Shown here: in pieces, positions 35,614-47,830 of the stretch | Numbering within the stretch: the stretch's first letter is position 1 | Layout of the letters: each line of letters starts with the position of its first letter | DNA from: Marsupella aquatica | Taxonomy: Eukaryota; Marchantiophyta | Assembly: GCA_973895155.1 (NCBI GenBank) | Contig: OZ316891.1 | Location: forward strand, 25,668,001 to 25,732,000 | Length of the DNA stretch: 64,000 nt | Direction: 5' to 3' | Position numbers and translations under genes: made by a program | The notes under the pieces: model-generated | Databases searched by the model: none | Seen by the model: only the letters and a program-made list of their open reading frames with translations | What the model was told of the DNA's origin: nothing

Positions 35614-37089
35614 ATGGCGCATCAATTTCTCTCCATGGAATTGCCTCCTTTTACGGATGTCTTGCACACCACCGTCAAACCACTTGAGAAGACTGCTCAC
35701 TTGGAAACCATCGACGCAACAATCCTCGACTCGTTTTTCGCGGAGTTATTCTTTCCATGTCTTTTCGCCTACAGACTTGGCGACAAGTCGGATGCCGTGT
35801 ATTCGCAGACAGTGAAACGCATCAAAGAGTCTCTGTCCAAAGTCTTGATTCCTTTCTTTTCGTTCGCTGGTCGCTGGGTGGAGGCATCGCCGGGGAGCGG
35901 AGGACGGAAGCTGTTGTGCAACGATGAGGGCGTTCCATTCATAGAAGCATACATGGACGCAGATCTAGACTCCGTGGTGCAAGCTTCTACTGCATTTCAA
36001 GCGGTCCCGGAGCTGCAGGGACACAGCTTCGTTGGATTGGATGTGACGCAGTACACGCAGCAGCTGCCCCCAGGAGGGGCGATTCCCATTTTCGTCCAGG
36101 TGACCCGTTTCAAATGCGGGGGGTTGGTTCTGGCGGTGACCTTCAATCACATGCACGTGGATGGAAAGGGATTCTCCCACTTCATGAGAGCCTGGTCCGA
36201 CCTGTCTCGAACCAATGAGACCGACGTCAAAGTGGATGACAATAGAGCGCAGCTGGACGTACCATCCCTCGCAGCTCTATTCCCCGACCCGGGCGGCCTG
36301 GTTAGCTTAAAGCCTAATGTAAAATCGGGACCATGGGCCACGAAAGTTTTCGAAGTTGGTGCATCGACAATAAAAGTTCTGAAAGAGGAAGCTAAAAGCA
36401 ATACAGAGGGCCGAGGATACGTAAGCACTGGAGACTGCATAGTGGCTCAATTGATGAGAAGTTTCGAGGTGCTTCGGCCATCAGTATTTCCTGAAGAAGA
36501 TGTCTTTGTAAGCCGCGCTGTGGAAGGGAGAGCACGGTTTCTCGACCATCCAGTTCCCGATGTATGCGGAAACGTGTTAGCACCTCTCTTGCCGCCCGAA
36601 ATCCCCACCGGTGAGCTTTTGGAGATGCCTCTGGTGTCCATTGCGAGCAGAGTTCGTGAGAAATTGGAAACTCTGAAGAGGGAGGATTGGCTCGATTCCG
36701 ATGTGATTGGGAAATCAATGGGAGCTTTGGCGAACAGTAAACTTAAGAACGTGTGCGTCAGTTCATGGTTCAACTTCGGCGTGTATGCAATAGATTTCGG
36801 CTTTGGTAAGCCATACTTTGTTACGACTCCGAACTCTTTTGGCTCTACGAATATGTTGGCGTGGGCAGTGGTTCTCCCACCTATTCCAAGTAGGTCCTCA
36901 TCTGTTGCAACTGTGAACATTTGCACCACTCCAAATGTGTTGCAAGCTCTTGACAGGGATCCACAATTTCAGCAATTCTTCCGCGTGCATGAGGACAGTC
37001 AATCGAAACGAGCTGAGACCCACAATTTCTACAATTCTTTCTTGTGCACCAGCACGGACAATGGCGACTCTAAGATCCAGAATTTCTAG
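35614..37089 (+). CDS. BAHD acyl-CoA-dependent acyltransferase
   Basis: BAHD enzymes move an acyl group from CoA to hydroxyl or amine acceptors in the cytosol; members include hydroxycinnamoyl-CoA shikimate/quinate transferase. The single 491-residue frame has both signatures. HMHVD at residues 179-183 supplies the catalytic His (HxxxD). DFGFG at 394-398 is the structural DFGWG variant, with Phe for Trp. Length is within the usual 430-500 range and there is no break, so it looks functional. Substrate cannot be told: the Phe in DFGFG and the N-terminus (TTVKPLEKTAHLET) do not identify HCT. It is the only intact member of the PAL - polyketide synthase - BAHD group, about 3 kb after the PAL remnant on the same strand. 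No intron in the coding part. Confidence 0.92.
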   Translation: MAHQFLSMELPPFTDVLHTTVKPLEKTAHLETIDATILDSFFAELFFPCLFAYRLGDKSDAVYSQTVKRIKESLSKVLIPFFSFAGRWVEASPGSGGRKLLCNDEGVPFIEAYMDADLDSVVQASTAFQAVPELQGHSFVGLDVTQYTQQLPPGGAIPIFVQVTRFKCGGLVLAVTFNHMHVDGKGFSHFMRAWSDLSRTNETDVKVDDNRAQLDVPSLAALFPDPGGLVSLKPNVKSGPWATKVFEVGASTIKVLKEEAKSNTEGRGYVSTGDCIVAQLMRSFEVLRPSVFPEEDVFVSRAVEGRARFLDHPVPDVCGNVLAPLLPPEIPTGELLEMPLVSIASRVREKLETLKREDWLDSDVIGKSMGALANSKLKNVCVSSWFNFGVYAIDFGFGKPYFVTTPNSFGSTNMLAWAVVLPPIPSRSSSVATVNICTTPNVLQALDRDPQFQQFFRVHEDSQSKRAETHNFYNSFLCTSTDNGDSKIQNF

Positions 37090-37329
37090 AACCAGCTCTG
37101 CAATACTTCCGTAAGTCGAGCGAAGGCCTTATTCCGAAGTACTTCGAGCGGAGTCCTTATCTCTCGTTATCTCTCATCATGACATTTTTTAGACACAGGG
37201 TGTATGTTGTATGTTCTGCTTCGGCTAACATAGGCATTCACTATTCTTAGTACGGGTGAGGCCGTGGGTCTTAGACCTCTAGTAGTATTCCTTACTTGAC
37301 CCTCCTACTTAATTCACACCGAGTTCTAC

Positions 37330-37960
37330 CATACTCTACAATTCCCTCAGTGGTAGGCTTTGGGGTGGTAGGCTTTGGGGCCCTGGTTTTTGGGTTTTGT
37401 GTTAGTTCTTTGTTTTTTTGTTTCATTGGCTTTTTTGGTCCTTTGGTTGTTCCCCCTTGATTGGGTCTTTTGCCTGAGTAATCATGTCTTTTTGGTCCTT
37501 TGGTTGTTCCCCCTTGATTGGGTCTTTTGCCCGACGGATCATGTCTCCCAATTGGGCACTATTTGTTTTTGGCAGTTTGAAATATATAATCAAACACTAT
37601 CATATGTGATCCCGCCTAAAATCCTGAATTGTCTGCTTACAAAAATGACAAAAGACGGAAACACATCCTGACTGTTGAATACATGTGAAGATTTTTCATC
37701 ACCCTTGGATGAGCCAAAATAGTCTCACACCTCCTACCCTGCACTTCTTGCTCTCCACCTCCCTCCACATGCACAGGGGCGGCATGCACACGGTACCTTG
37801 CATTGTACCCTCACCTCTCCCAACGTACCCATTACCCAAAGTACTTTTCCCTCCGGCACCGTACCCAAAGTACTGAGGGTCCACATTAACCAAAATACTT
37901 TTGCCTTGCCCACATTACCCAATGTGCTTTTGCCTTGCCCACCGAACCCAATTTTGGGTC
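37330..37960. repeat. Local tandem duplications downstream of the BAHD gene
   Basis: GGTAGGCTTTGGGG is doubled at about 37351. A unit of about 57 bp with TTTGGTCCTTTGGTTGTTCC is present at about 37434 and 37491. A short array of ACCCAAAGTACTTTT-like units runs from 37825 to 37945. No gene. Confidence 0.75.
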
Positions 37961-38084
37961 CTTGGTAATTTTTTTCATCCCCCTGGAATGGTCTCATTCC
38001 TTTGCAACAACTCATTTTTTAAGGTTTTTACCTTTTTGCAAGAGTGACCAATGTCCAGTGTGTGAAGGAAAGGATTCTCAAAAT

Positions 38085-38280
38085 ATTCATTATACGATTA
38101 CTTTCCTGACCGTCAGATCTCCCTAAATTAGGGATAACCGTTGAATTCTGGCTAATGGGGCCTGTGATTAGGTGGAACATTGGCTAATGAGACAGGAAAA
38201 TATTAGTGAATTTTTGCCAAAAGTGGCAAAAGCTTATTGGGGAGGTGGAATTTGCTAAAATTTTGCCACTAAAACAAACG
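38085..38280. repeat. Dispersed repeat family member c, inverted (MITE-like)
   Basis: Reverse complement of member b: ATTAGGTGGAACATTGGC, TAATGAGACAGGAAAATA and the end ATTTTGCCACTAAAAC. Confidence 0.65.
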
Positions 38281-38707
38281 TTGCTTTGCACTCTCTTGCC
38301 CTCCGACTTCCTTCACCTGCACAGAGTACCACACATTGTACCCTCACCTCGCTGGACCTAGGTGAGGACAGAACAAATTTACCTTCCGTGGGCGCCTGAC
38401 TCTGTGCCTGGCTTCTGGCAAGCCACACCCATCAAGGCCTGTTCTCTCCTAGAAGCTACAGGTAGCTTCATCTTTGATGGAAACTCGGTGTTTGCAAATG
38501 TCTTGGTGACAGTGTGTCCTCACCAACGTACACCTAGGGTCTACCAAGCTTGATTATGGGTGCATAAAAATGCTGATATGTCATGTGGGTTGGATATACT
38601 CTAGATGATTGGGTTTTGAGATTTGGGGCAATATGAGGACTCAAAGGGAGATATTGGAGGTTGAGATAGAATTCTATGCCCAAAAGAGATTATTTAAAAT
38701 GTGTTTT

Positions 38708-38829
38708 TTTTTACTTTAGGGGAATTCTCTGAAACCCCACAGAAAGGGAAGAGTCAGTCATAGTAATTAAACCCAAGACCTATCAGTCTTTACTCAAGTG
38801 AGCTACCACAAAGTCATGCCTCTCTAGGC
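38708..38829 (-). mobile_element. tRNA-derived SINE with 16-bp target duplication
   Basis: On the minus strand the element starts GCCTAGAGAGGCATGAC. It has an A-box-like TGGTAGCTCACTTGAG and a B-box-like GGTCTTGGGTTTAATTAC, and ends in an A-rich tail (AAGTAAAAAAAAA). It is flanked by perfect ATTTAAAATGTGTTTT copies at 38692-38707 and 38830-38845, the target-site duplication of a retroposition. About 122 bp, non-coding; mobilisation would depend on a LINE reverse transcriptase. Confidence 0.85.
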
Positions 38830-38845
38830 ATTTAAAATGTGTTTT

Positions 38846-39480
38846 GATCCCTTAATCCTTACCACACTCATATATTTTCATTAACACCTGTTGTCTACTT
38901 TGTTGTTTTCCATGGACAACATGGACACAAATGCACCACTTGAGTCACAACAACTTCCATGCAACACCACTTCTACTCAACAAACATTTTCAGGAACTAT
39001 TTCCTTGGCAATTGTATTGTTTGACAATACCTAACAGTTTATCGACCGCAGGTATCTCCCCGAAAGGTTATAGGCCCACTGTAGGCCGGCCAATAAGCCC
39101 GGAGTAAAGGGCTTTACCATTTACGGTTTATGTTTTCTGGGCGACTTCAGCACCGGAGCACAAAACAAGAGTATTTTTGTGCTTGCTTCTTCTCCAGATC
39201 CTGTTCATTGTTAAACTGCAATCTTTCCTTGAATCTTCCACAGCCACAACATTTTTCCTTGTACAACACTTTCTCTCAATTACTTACTTCATGCATTGCT
39301 TACTTTCTGCTTTTTCTCACTTTGACATCATTCTTTATCTCTTCTCAATATCTTTTGTTCTTATCAACATCTTTTTCTCACCTTGGTCACATCCTTTCTC
39401 CCCGCTTTTCTCACCTCTACATCATTTTTCTCTCCTCAACATCTTTTGCTCTCATCAAACCTTTTTTTCTCCTTAACATC
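38846..39480. other. Intergenic DNA with CAACATCTTTT-type repeats
   Basis: From 39240 the plus strand carries CTCAACATCTTTT-like phrases, the reverse complement of the Helitron-internal AAGATGTTGAG units. This may be an inverted, end-less Helitron remnant; no termini found. Confidence 0.4.
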
Positions 39481-39650
39481 TTTTCCGATGGCTGCACTTT
39501 CATTGCCCCACACCTATTTCTTTCAACATCTTTTCCGATGGCTGCACTTTCATTGCCCCACCCCTATTTCTTTCAACATCTTTTCCGATGGCTGCACTTT
39601 CATTGCCTCACCGCCCTAAGTCACTTTCATTGCCTCACCGCCCTAAGTCA
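39481..39650. repeat. Two tandem arrays, 50-bp and 25-bp units
   Basis: TTTTCCGATGGCTGCACTTT starts at 39481, 39531 and 39581 (period 50). It merges into two copies of CATTGCCTCACCGCCCTAAG with period about 25. Confidence 0.9.
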
Positions 39651-41201
39651 TGCAAATCATTCGGGTATGATTGACTCAAAGATTAGGGTGTACCTTCACG
39701 GCATCTCCTAGGATAGTAGAACTGTATTCAGCTAATATCGGACAATCTGGACAGCACAGTGCGGAAATCATATCCACCCTAATGCATTTTTTTCGAGTTT
39801 TAGTTTCGTGCCTTACATCAAGCTACAGAACGACAAATTCGGGACACAAACCTTCCGTACATGCACGCATAAGAAATCCACACTTCCAAGGCATAGATCA
39901 TTCTTGAGCCAGTCTTTTGAGAGAGCGTTAATTTCAGGACTCAGAAGACACTACAAAGCAGAAAACTCGCCTTTCGTCCAATGCAACACATCAGGCATCC
40001 ACTCCAAGATATTAGATAAGCTCTTCAGGTCTAATTCTTGAGATCCAATCAGCACAAGTGCACCCACACTTTGGAGAGGTTGAAAATAAACATTCCTGTT
40101 CCAGAATCCCAGGATAATCTCGTCGAAATTAAGGACATAAGATTGGGGTGACTACATGCTCTTCAGCATGTTGAACACCTCTCAACTTCACAAATACTTA
40201 TTCTATATCCTCGTTCAAGACACGAGTGAAGTAGACGGCATATGTATTACTTTTGACGTCAACTATATGTATAGCTTCTCTTCGAGAGAACAAGTCCCGG
40301 GAGTTCAGTGAAATAATCAACCTATTTCACTCTTCAACACCAGGTGACAATCACACCACTCAGTAGACTCCATCGGAAGCCCCGGACAATTGCACCGTCG
40401 TATCCACCGACTAGTGTGCTCTGAAACATTGGAACTTGTGAAGCATGGAGCTCCCTTTCACGATCGCATCATTCTGTTCTCTCTGTGTTTCCCCTTGCTA
40501 GGGTCATTAGGGGCCCTGCCGGATAGCATTCAATGTGGCCAACACAACTCATCCAGTAGCTCAAGACCCAACCAGTAAATCGGGTGTGGATCAGTTCTAG
40601 GACATAATTGCTACAGTTCTCTACGCTAATTCATCTTTGTTACGAAGGGATGAGACAGATCTCCTGCTCACTCCATGCGGGCTCACATACCCTACTGATG
40701 ATAAGTTAGGGTATCTGTTGGTATGCCTTCTTCCCTTGTATCAACTGCAGATGCTTTGAACATTCTCGGTTTTCTTGACAATAACATGCAGCAGACCTTC
40801 ACTAAAAACTTGATGAAGAATTTCGATAGACTTTGGGAACAACCCACTGGGCATTCATTGATGAGCCAATGGCTTTTGTTTTCGACTTCACCTCATGCTG
40901 TCTTGATTTACAACCCACAATGACAGAGGCAGCTGTCAGCTGCTTTCAAGGTTGTTCCCTGTACTGAGGTTCAACGTTGAGGAACCCAGTAGATCAGCTC
41001 CCACACCTCCTCCATATCGCTGCTGCTTGAACTTGCAGGGGTGGACGCCAACTCGAAAGTGCCTTGTGATCAAATCCAGAAAGGAGGTACGTTAAATTCG
41101 TCCCCCATTCCTCAGACGGCTATAAAGCCGAGCCCTATATTGTGGATGCTCATTTGAAACATCCACAATAACCATTCGATGGTAGATGATCTCCCTCTTA
41201 T
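39651..41201. other. Intergenic DNA, nothing recognised
   Basis: Short frames only, none family-like. It includes the 3' flank of the signal peptidase gene. Confidence 0.4.
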
Positions 41202-43527
41202 TCAGGGCCTGTAAACCTCCCGAATTTGCAACGCAGGAACCCGCAGCAAAGGTGCAGGTGCAGGGGCGGGAGTCTCATCGGAAGCATCCAGCACTGTACT
41301 TCCAAGGCGTGAGGGCGGCCAATACCGAATTACAGACCGGCCAAGAATATTCTTCATTGGCAGCGGTCCCCTGGTCCAAAAACAATCGCAGTTTAAAATC
41401 AGTTGTCTTCGAAATATGACTTATCGAACACATACCAGACAATTGTGCTAATCAACACCCCAATAAGAAACCATGACCTCCAACTCAAAACAAGGGGGAT
41501 AAGAGAGTTACTCACCAGATATGAGAATCATAGCTGTTGTTTCGATTGTCACCCATGACGAAAACGCAACCCTCAGGCACATACTGCATTCAAACACCAC
41601 ATCATTGATAAGACTCGTGCACAAGAGCGCCTGAATAATCACGTGGTAATAGGATTCAATCAACTCCTCCGATAGGAATTTCTTCCACTGGAACCCCAAT
41701 GGCACCTACGATTCCGGATCAGCTGCCAAAAAAATCATGCAAAGATTCGAAAAGGGCATACTGCAGCAGGGACTTACAGTTGCCTCCATGTCATATGCTG
41801 GGGCTTCAGCGATGAAGTCCTCATTCTTGACTTCTCCATTCACCGCAAGCTTACCATTATGTACCTGGCAGAGATTGCATATAAAATGTAAGTCACCTTG
41901 CAACGTGCACCACATGCACAATGGATCCTCATCCCCTCTGGCCCCGCCAACTAGCATAAGCACACCTCAACGTACTCTACACAAGGGCACCAAACCAAAG
42001 AAACGTAGCACATGGGAAGAGAGCACGCATTGACTAGCTAAATCCGGCAGTCATTCTTTTGACCCCACGCTTGGACGATGGAAGGAATATCTACCTCAAC
42101 TAGATCTCCAGCCTTAGCAACAATTCTCTTGATAAAGACCTCACCAGCGTTGTATCCTTTCTCCTGCACAGGCAGCCGAATAAGGTAAAATAAATGTCAC
42201 GAGATATCTTATTACATAGTGGATGCGGGAACAGAAAACTTGGTTCGATCACGACGTTATAAGGCAACTGACCTGAAGTAGAGGTGGGGCCTTAAAGATC
42301 ACGATGTCATTCACAGTTGGTTTCCTGAAGTAGTAAGATACCTGTGAGATAGGCATTCAGATGGAAGTCACAAGTGTAAGATATTAGGAATTTCACTCAG
42401 ACAAAAGCAATGAATGTTGCCTGGAAGGCTCTTCACGCAAGTTGGCACTGAAGCCACAGAAAAAAGAACCGTGAGTGTCAACGAAGCAATAGATCAATTT
42501 CCAACAAAACAACCCAAAAACCCACCGCAGATATCCAATTGGAGCTCAACAGTGCAAACCACTTCAATCACGAGTCCAAAAAGTCGGAAGGACTCACCTT
42601 CTCTGCTATGATTCGGTCTCCGACCTCAAATGTGGGAAACATAGACAGGGACGGAATAAACCTCGGCTCAGCAACAAACCATCTGAACAATACGGAAACT
42701 GCAAACGCAGCAACGATAGTCTTCCCATCTTCCGAGGTGAGGTTGATCCAGTCTGGAAGCCAGCTCAAACTGTTACTTTCAGATTTCACAGACTCCCCCA
42801 CTATGCTCTCATCCTTTTGATGAATGCCGTTGGAAAGCTCCACCTCATCACTATCTCCTCCTCCCCCACCGCCACCACCACCACCATCTCCCAGCGCCAC
42901 AGAAGAAGGCTCTTCCGTATTCGAGTGGCTTGCACTCGAGCTGTCGAGCGCACTTCGAACAAGCAGGCTTGCAAAGGGTGCAGTCATGTACTCGTTGCAA
43001 GGGAGCCATCTCATAGACGGGACAAGGGGAATTTGATAATAACCCTTCATCGAGCCTCCTTTACGAGATCGGGAAAAGGGCGCCGAATCGAAAAGAAAGC
43101 TCGAGGTAGCCCTCACAGCCTGCTTTTGGAAGGATGTGGGGATTCGCCGAATAGAAGCGAAGGACGGATTGCGCTCCGGCTTGCGCGAAACTGCAGCTGG
43201 AACTGCTCGCGATGTGGTAGAAGAACTCTTTGACAGGAACTCGGATCGTAAACCTCCCATGACAAACGATTCGGGTTTGGATAGACCCGCTTGTGCATAT
43301 TTTTCTGGCCATTCCGCCCAAGGGGACGGATAGAAGGCTTTCGACTTCACATCACGACCACCCGAAGGAGGCCTGGTGTTCAGTCGTGAAGTTGCTCCGG
43401 CCCCAGGACTCCGGCCATTATCTATCCTGGAGCACGCAGAGAACTGAATACACTCCCTGACTCTCACTATTCCAGCGGCCGGAATGGCAGTAAATTGAGA
43501 GCAGGTGACAATGACCTTTGCAGCCAT
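41202..43527 (-). CDS. Thylakoidal processing peptidase (plastid type I signal peptidase, Plsp1/TPP-like)
   Basis: Membrane serine protease that removes thylakoid-transfer signals in plastids. Six exons with GT-AG introns join to 463 codons plus stop: 42598-43527, 42273-42341, 42095-42163, 41778-41864, 41516-41583, 41202-41370. Exon 1 has a long basic, Ser-rich N-terminus (probable plastid transit peptide), a run of ten Gly near residue 230, one membrane segment ([15 protein letters not shown]) and the catalytic Ser295 in PSLSMFP. Exon 3 has catalytic Lys345 in FIKRIVA. Exon 4 has [11 protein letters not shown], and exon 5 has [17 protein letters not shown] (box E). The Ser/Lys dyad and all boxes are present, so it looks functional. 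The Met at 43527 (MAAKVIVTC) is preferred over an upstream in-frame Met at 43605. The Ala-Pro-rich tail (PAPAPAPLL) varies in the family. Confidence 0.92.
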
Positions 43528-44303
43528 TCTGGCGACTGAGCGAAAAAAGCTGTGAATGTGTTGAATTACTCTCGTGAAGTAAAGAATAATCAGCACAAGA
43601 TTCACAACAATCCTGCCATTTTGAAGACGTTGTAGACAACGTTTGAAGTAGCGAGAAATTGGGGCGTCGAACTGAACCGAAATGACCGTAGAACGCCTTC
43701 AAGTTACGCTTTACTCCTCAAAGTTGACTTCAGATCAGTGAAATTTGGTAACGAAAGCAGAGAGTGAGGAACGGCGCACGAATTACGGCACCGGACGGCA
43801 ATAAGCCCTCAACCTCAAGACGAGAGGCTCCGGCAATGAATGGGACGAGAAAGAAATGGTAGCGAGAAGTGGGCAATGCACGCAAGACTCGCCAAAAATT
43901 GGAAAGCGGTGAAAGCAGAGAGAAGGGCAAAAACGCAGGAATCCACAAAGATCCTGTTGGCTGTCCGACGCTCAGACAGAACTAAATTCTCCAAAACCTC
44001 CCTCGGAATGAGAGTTGATGAAAACGAAACACTGCCACGGCGACAACAGCAACGCACAGTCGTAGTAGTAGCAGCCAATCTCCCGACTCGACAACAACCA
44101 GTTCCTCACTTGAATAACAATCCGGATCCCTAACTCTCGCTCTGCCAAAATCTCGAGCAGAAGCGAAACGCCAAAAAATCTTATTCCCAAATCTCTCCCC
44201 CTGTCAATATCTCCTTCAAAACAGAAATTTTTCCTCGGACAAATCCTGATCTCGCAGCGATTACTCAATATTCACCTCCTCCTCCAGCTGTTCCACTACT
44301 CGC
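43528..44303 (-). other. Upstream region of the signal peptidase gene
   Basis: No gene supported. Likely 5' UTR and promoter; no clear TATA box. Confidence 0.4.
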
Positions 44304-44336
44304 CAGTCAGTTAGTCAGTCAGTCAGTCAGTCAGTC
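44304..44336. repeat. (CAGT)n microsatellite
   Basis: About eight CAGT units, one imperfect (CAGTTAGT). Confidence 0.95.
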
Positions 44337-44417
44337 GGCCCCTCCACAAGTCGCACCGAAAAAATTCTTTCCAAGCACCCAAACTTAAACAGCCTACGAA
44401 ACCTTGAGGCTCCAGTT

Positions 44418-44632
44418 TCTCGACCTAAACTCGCCTGCTACAAAGAACCGAACCGGTCGTCGAAAGGCCAGCTCTCTTCTCCACCACCCTCCGCGTCAAT
44501 CAATCCGTCCTCCAACCACCAAAACCAATACAAATCGTTTCTCGACCCACCCTCGCCTGGTACAATGAATCGAACCGGTCGTCAAACCTCCTTCTCCACC
44601 ACCCTCCGCGTCAATCAATCCGTCCTCCAGCT
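44418..44632. repeat. Tandem duplication, about 123 bp
   Basis: Two diverged copies marked by GAACCGGTCGTC and CACCACCCTCCGCGTCAATC (at about 44449 and 44571). Confidence 0.85.
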
Positions 44633-44876
44633 ACAAAATCGATACTCAAGTCCAGAGACAACGAGAGAGATTGGATCGGCGGAACACGAGCTTCTCCTCC
44701 AACAATCGATGCGCGTGCGCTCTCCCTCCCCTTCCCTCCCCTCTCCGGGAGCGCCTCTCCTCCCCCTCCTCCTCTTCCTCCTCTGTCGAGTGGAAACACG
44801 AAGAGTGAGCTCGAGCGGAGATAAGAAGGGAACGGAGGGAGGCGAGCGAGGGGAGGGGGGAGAGGAGGCGAGAGAG

Positions 44877-45115
44877 GAGCCTCGGTCCGAGGCAGAGAGG
44901 GAGGTCTGGCAAGGAACGGGGAACGAAGACCGGGCCCATTGCCGTTCGATCAGGGTGCGCTGTGTCCGCGTCAGCGGAGGGTCCAGATCTGGAGACGGGA
45001 GCCTCGGTCCGAGGCAGGGAGGGAGGTCTGGCAAGGAACGGGGAAGGAAGACCGGGCTCATTGCCGTTCGATCAGGTTCGCTGTCCGAGTCAGCGGAGGG
45101 TCCAGATCTGGTCTC
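44877..45115. repeat. Tandem duplication, about 121 bp, GC-rich
   Basis: Two close copies of a unit starting GGAGCCTCGGTCCGAGGCAG and ending GGAGGGTCCAGATCTGG. Each begins with the palindrome CCTCGGTCCGAGG. Long frames across 44565-45220 on both strands are by-products. Confidence 0.9.
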
Positions 45116-45220
45116 CACCCTTCTTGCGCGCCGGGACTGGACGAGGACTACACGAGCATTCTGGATATTGGGGTCCTGCGATCGTACTGTAATGAAGGTG
45201 TCTAGGTAATTGCATAGCAA

Positions 45221-47788
45221 AAAACGACAACCAGGTACGTAAAAAGAATGATTTAAATAAAATAATTGGGATTATTATAATACCGAGAGACATGATACAT
45301 TATTTTGATATACAATTATCAATTTATCATGACGCGTAATGAAATACTAGTGTCCCTAACACAAGATATTGTTTCCTAAACTCCTCGTGTATTTTTTGTA
45401 TTTCTTTCTCTGTATTTTTAGAGATGGTTATGCTTTAAATATTTAGAGTGGTTAGGGAAGTCACAAGTCAAAATGATCAAAGTGATTATATTTTAAGTGT
45501 TAAAAGTTACTAGGGGCCTCATAAGTCAAAGTGATCACAATTTCAGTGTTCAGAGCTACTAGGGGACCCACAAGTCAAGTGATCACGCTCTAGATGTTTA
45601 AAGATACTGGCTTCAATATCTAGAGGACCCAGCGGGATACCCGGACTCTCCATGACTATCCTTATTCACAAGTTAGCACAGTCTAGTATGAAAGAAAATT
45701 TTACCAGAGAATTTATGTCCATGGCTTCACGCTATGGAGGAGGTCATGAATAGTAAGTTTAGATAGGAAAATATATACAGCTAAACCCTGGATGGGATTG
45801 ATTTAGAGTAAAACCAGATAGCAACGAAGTATAGTATAGGAAAACTGGATGGAATTGAAGGCTCACGCGTGATTCATGAAATTTTATACTCTATTTAAGA
45901 TAGTATTGACTTTAAGTAAATTAATTTATCATTTTGATACCTCATCCCAGTTCTAAGGTTTGGATGAATATTTCATCTGGACTCATGATTTGATATATTG
46001 TTTCCTCTCTATCACATGTTAGTCCTGGCCAAAGGTCAAGTGAGTATGTACCCTAGTTTGTTATTTTCGTTTACATTGGTTGACAAACACAATTTTTGAC
46101 ACAGAGTTTGGATCATTGTTTTGAACTCCAATAGTATATTTCTAATAAATGCTTACACTTGTGTATTTCAATAGCTGCAAGGTTCATCGTAGTTGCATAG
46201 TCAAACATTATTCCCAACAATCATCAAAGTTGTATGATGTTCACTCTTGTTAATTAACTTACTACCTTTACTCCTCCTTACATGGCCTTTAGCGTCAACA
46301 TTTAAGTTTCGTAATAAATTACCTTTGCTGTAAGAGAACAATATTTCATAGCTATCATAAGTAAATTCAGCTCTAGTGGGATAGGAGTAGTTTACTTGAA
46401 ATTGATTTTCTGAAATTGATTTCTAAAAACTCTATCGTTTTCTTTCGTTTTTAATAAACTCAAAAGGACCCTTGGGAGTGGAATCATTCCTCGCCCTGGT
46501 CTTTTTACCTCTGGTGAGAAACACAAAATATTGGGTGGGATTACTGGCGAAATATTTGTGGTCTACACACGTGCGCTTTGGGCGTCGTACCAGAACTGTT
46601 CCGTCAATTTCTGGTGGTCTATGTGGTGTTGTACAAGAACCTTCTGATTGGGAGTTGGTTGAGGCTTCTTCAACACAATTCCTGGTATCGTTGTACAGTA
46701 CCGCTCTTGGACGAATATAGAGTAGACTCGTAATTTGACTTGTTGTTTTTAAATTGTTTTTAATCGTCAGTGGAATGTTCTATTCTCTAGCTTTTGACTT
46801 CTGTTCCACCAGATAACACGAAAAAGTATCAATTACAAAAAGCGTCAAACTAAGTACAATGGAGGAAAGGGAAAGAGGTCTGACAAATATGAACCTTAAG
46901 AGAAGAGGGCAAATTCCAAAAACCTAGAAAATTAAAACATTAAAATTAAAGATCTGAAGACACCTCAATAGTGTGTCCCACAGAAAACTCGTCTGTGGGA
47001 CATTAACAATTTCTCTAACATATCTGGGGTTCCATCTAAGAGAGAGTAGCCTTGCATGGAAGGATCCTCCCATTGATAAAAATGCCAATAAAAGTTGATT
47101 TTTTTCCACCGTAGCTCACTTTGATCATCTCATTATATCACCTGGAACATTTTGTTTAAGAAAGGTGAAGAATGTATGATTTGTAACTGGATTATCTATT
47201 CTCAAGCTTGAAATATCTACCTGTCTCATAATATTCGATTAACATTGGTGCCCAGGGACCAGAAGAATATCCTGAAATTTGCTAGTGAATATCAGTTTCT
47301 TTGGAGCTCATGCACGTCATTCATTTCGAGTCAAGTCAAGAGAGGAGAATACACACAACCAGTCTTTCTCCACAGCTACATTCTTAGCAAAGATTCTACT
47401 GCGGGCACTAAATTTTTCACAGAAGGAACCTGCAACGTATCCTCATGAGGTCTAACATCATATGGAAACAAGCATGTCGAGGTTTTAACTACACAATCTT
47501 GGAATGAAGTGAAGAAACAAACATCAAAGAATATAAGAGTTTCTCATGAGGCTGGATCTGTCCTAACTTCTTTGTGAGGCAATATGGCATGGGAAACCCA
47601 CCCCTTGCACCCGGCTGTAAGACTAATGGTGAGAGAAACCATATTCATTTTGAGTACCTGGATCCCCAGTTCTTGAAAAGGTCTTGGCCCTGATTTCATT
47701 TAGTTGGAATTCTGTTGGTGAATAACCTTTTTTCTTTAGGAGAAAAGAAGAGGACAACACTTCTTCTGTCATGTTGTAGAGTATTATA
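45221..47788. other. AT-rich intergenic DNA, nothing recognised
   Basis: A phrase ACTAGGGG(C/A)C(T/C)CA(T/C)AAGTCAA recurs near 45510 and 45549. No gene, RNA or element supported. Confidence 0.4.
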
Positions 47789-47830
47789 CTAGTCCAATGC
47801 CAATTTGTTGCACATTATCGTCTATGCTGA
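47789..47830 (-). mobile_element. Helitron-like 3' end, isolated
   Basis: A|CTAGTCCAATGCC at 47788/47789 followed by a decayed hairpin region (AATTTGTTGCAC). It resembles the minus-strand 3' end of the other copies; the partner end was not found. Confidence 0.35.

Noticed and set aside
39130-39711. 193-codon plus-strand frame rich in Phe/Leu/Ser
   Set aside because: Translates pyrimidine-rich repeats (CAACATCTTTT units and the 50-bp array).
44565-45220. Open frames of about 200 codons on both strands
   Set aside because: They overlap a GC-rich 121-bp tandem duplication and are Arg/Ser/Pro-rich with no family likeness.
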